From positions 1 through 5,535 of the forward strand of contig JADLBI010000133.1 in the NCBI GenBank assembly GCA_020847775.1: a DNA stretch of 5,535 nucleotides, in the 5' to 3' direction. This stretch comes from Opitutaceae bacterium. Lineage in GTDB: Bacteria; Verrucomicrobiota; Verrucomicrobiia; Opitutales; Opitutaceae. Shown here piece after piece: positions 5,507-5,535 of this stretch. The position numbers and the translations under genes are program-made. Numbering within the stretch: the stretch's first letter is position 1; the number at the start of each line of letters is the position of its first letter. The notes beneath the pieces were generated by a model that saw nothing but the letters and a program-made list of their open reading frames with translations, was not told the origin of the DNA and did not search any database.

Positions 5507-5535
5507 CTAGTTTTCCGGCTAATGACCAATCACTC

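Noticed and set aside
5151..5535. Minus-strand frame fully open to the right edge (contains VERDFKDRPHA)
   Set aside because: Most of it is a frame-shifted, Arg/Pro-rich shadow of the RluA C-terminus. It matters only as a hint of a possible indel near 5490.
1..5535. Defence system, CRISPR array, toxin-antitoxin or prophage genes
   Set aside because: No regularly spaced direct repeats, nuclease or helicase motifs, small toxin/antitoxin pairs or phage structural proteins were seen in any frame.

Overview
The window is a GC-rich bacterial fragment (by eye a little over 60% G+C, with strong G/C preference at third codon positions) holding five complete protein genes and two cut gene ends. The gene families, the base composition and the weak Shine-Dalgarno signals at most starts would fit a Verrucomicrobiota (Opitutales-like) genome or a similar environmental lineage. 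This is inference from style; there is no rRNA or marker gene to settle it. The 51 bases at the right end are visibly richer in A+T than the rest.

Layout, left to right. (1) The left edge carries the last 59 codons of a plus-strand alpha/beta-hydrolase-like gene. (2) Converging on it, with a 49-base tail overlap, is a minus-strand gene for a small four-helix membrane protein of unknown function. (3) A minus-strand pair follows: a short-chain dehydrogenase/reductase and, 32 bases downstream, a clear pseudaminic acid synthase (PseI), the condensing enzyme that joins a 6-deoxy hexosamine derivative to phosphoenolpyruvate. (4) Upstream of that pair, on the same strand, is an unrecognised exported or membrane-anchored protein with a signal peptide, an extracytoplasmic domain and about three C-terminal helices. 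(5) A 273-base divergent intergenic region follows and is packed with perfect inverted repeats. (6) A plus-strand AmpG/PAT-like major facilitator transporter is next. (7) At the right edge, converging on the transporter, is the C-terminal end of an RluA-type pseudouridine synthase. Its reading frame is broken by stop codons exactly where the composition changes.

How the genes fit together. The dehydrogenase and PseI are probably co-transcribed and point to nonulosonic (sialic-acid-like) sugar synthesis for surface glycans. The other pathway enzymes (PseB, C, H, G, F) are not in the window. The two membrane proteins have no demonstrable link to that pathway. The AmpG-like transporter is more likely related to muropeptide or other solute uptake and has its own structured leader.

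The stretch that ordinary gene annotation explains least is 3692-3915. It holds a perfect 26-base palindrome with a third copy of its arm, two tandem GC-rich perfect hairpins with 6-base loops, and a further bulged hairpin ending 7 bases before the transporter's start codon. It is either a structured cis-regulatory leader or a cluster of dispersed REP-like hairpins. I found no CRISPR array, tRNA, rRNA, transposase gene or convincing intrinsic terminator.
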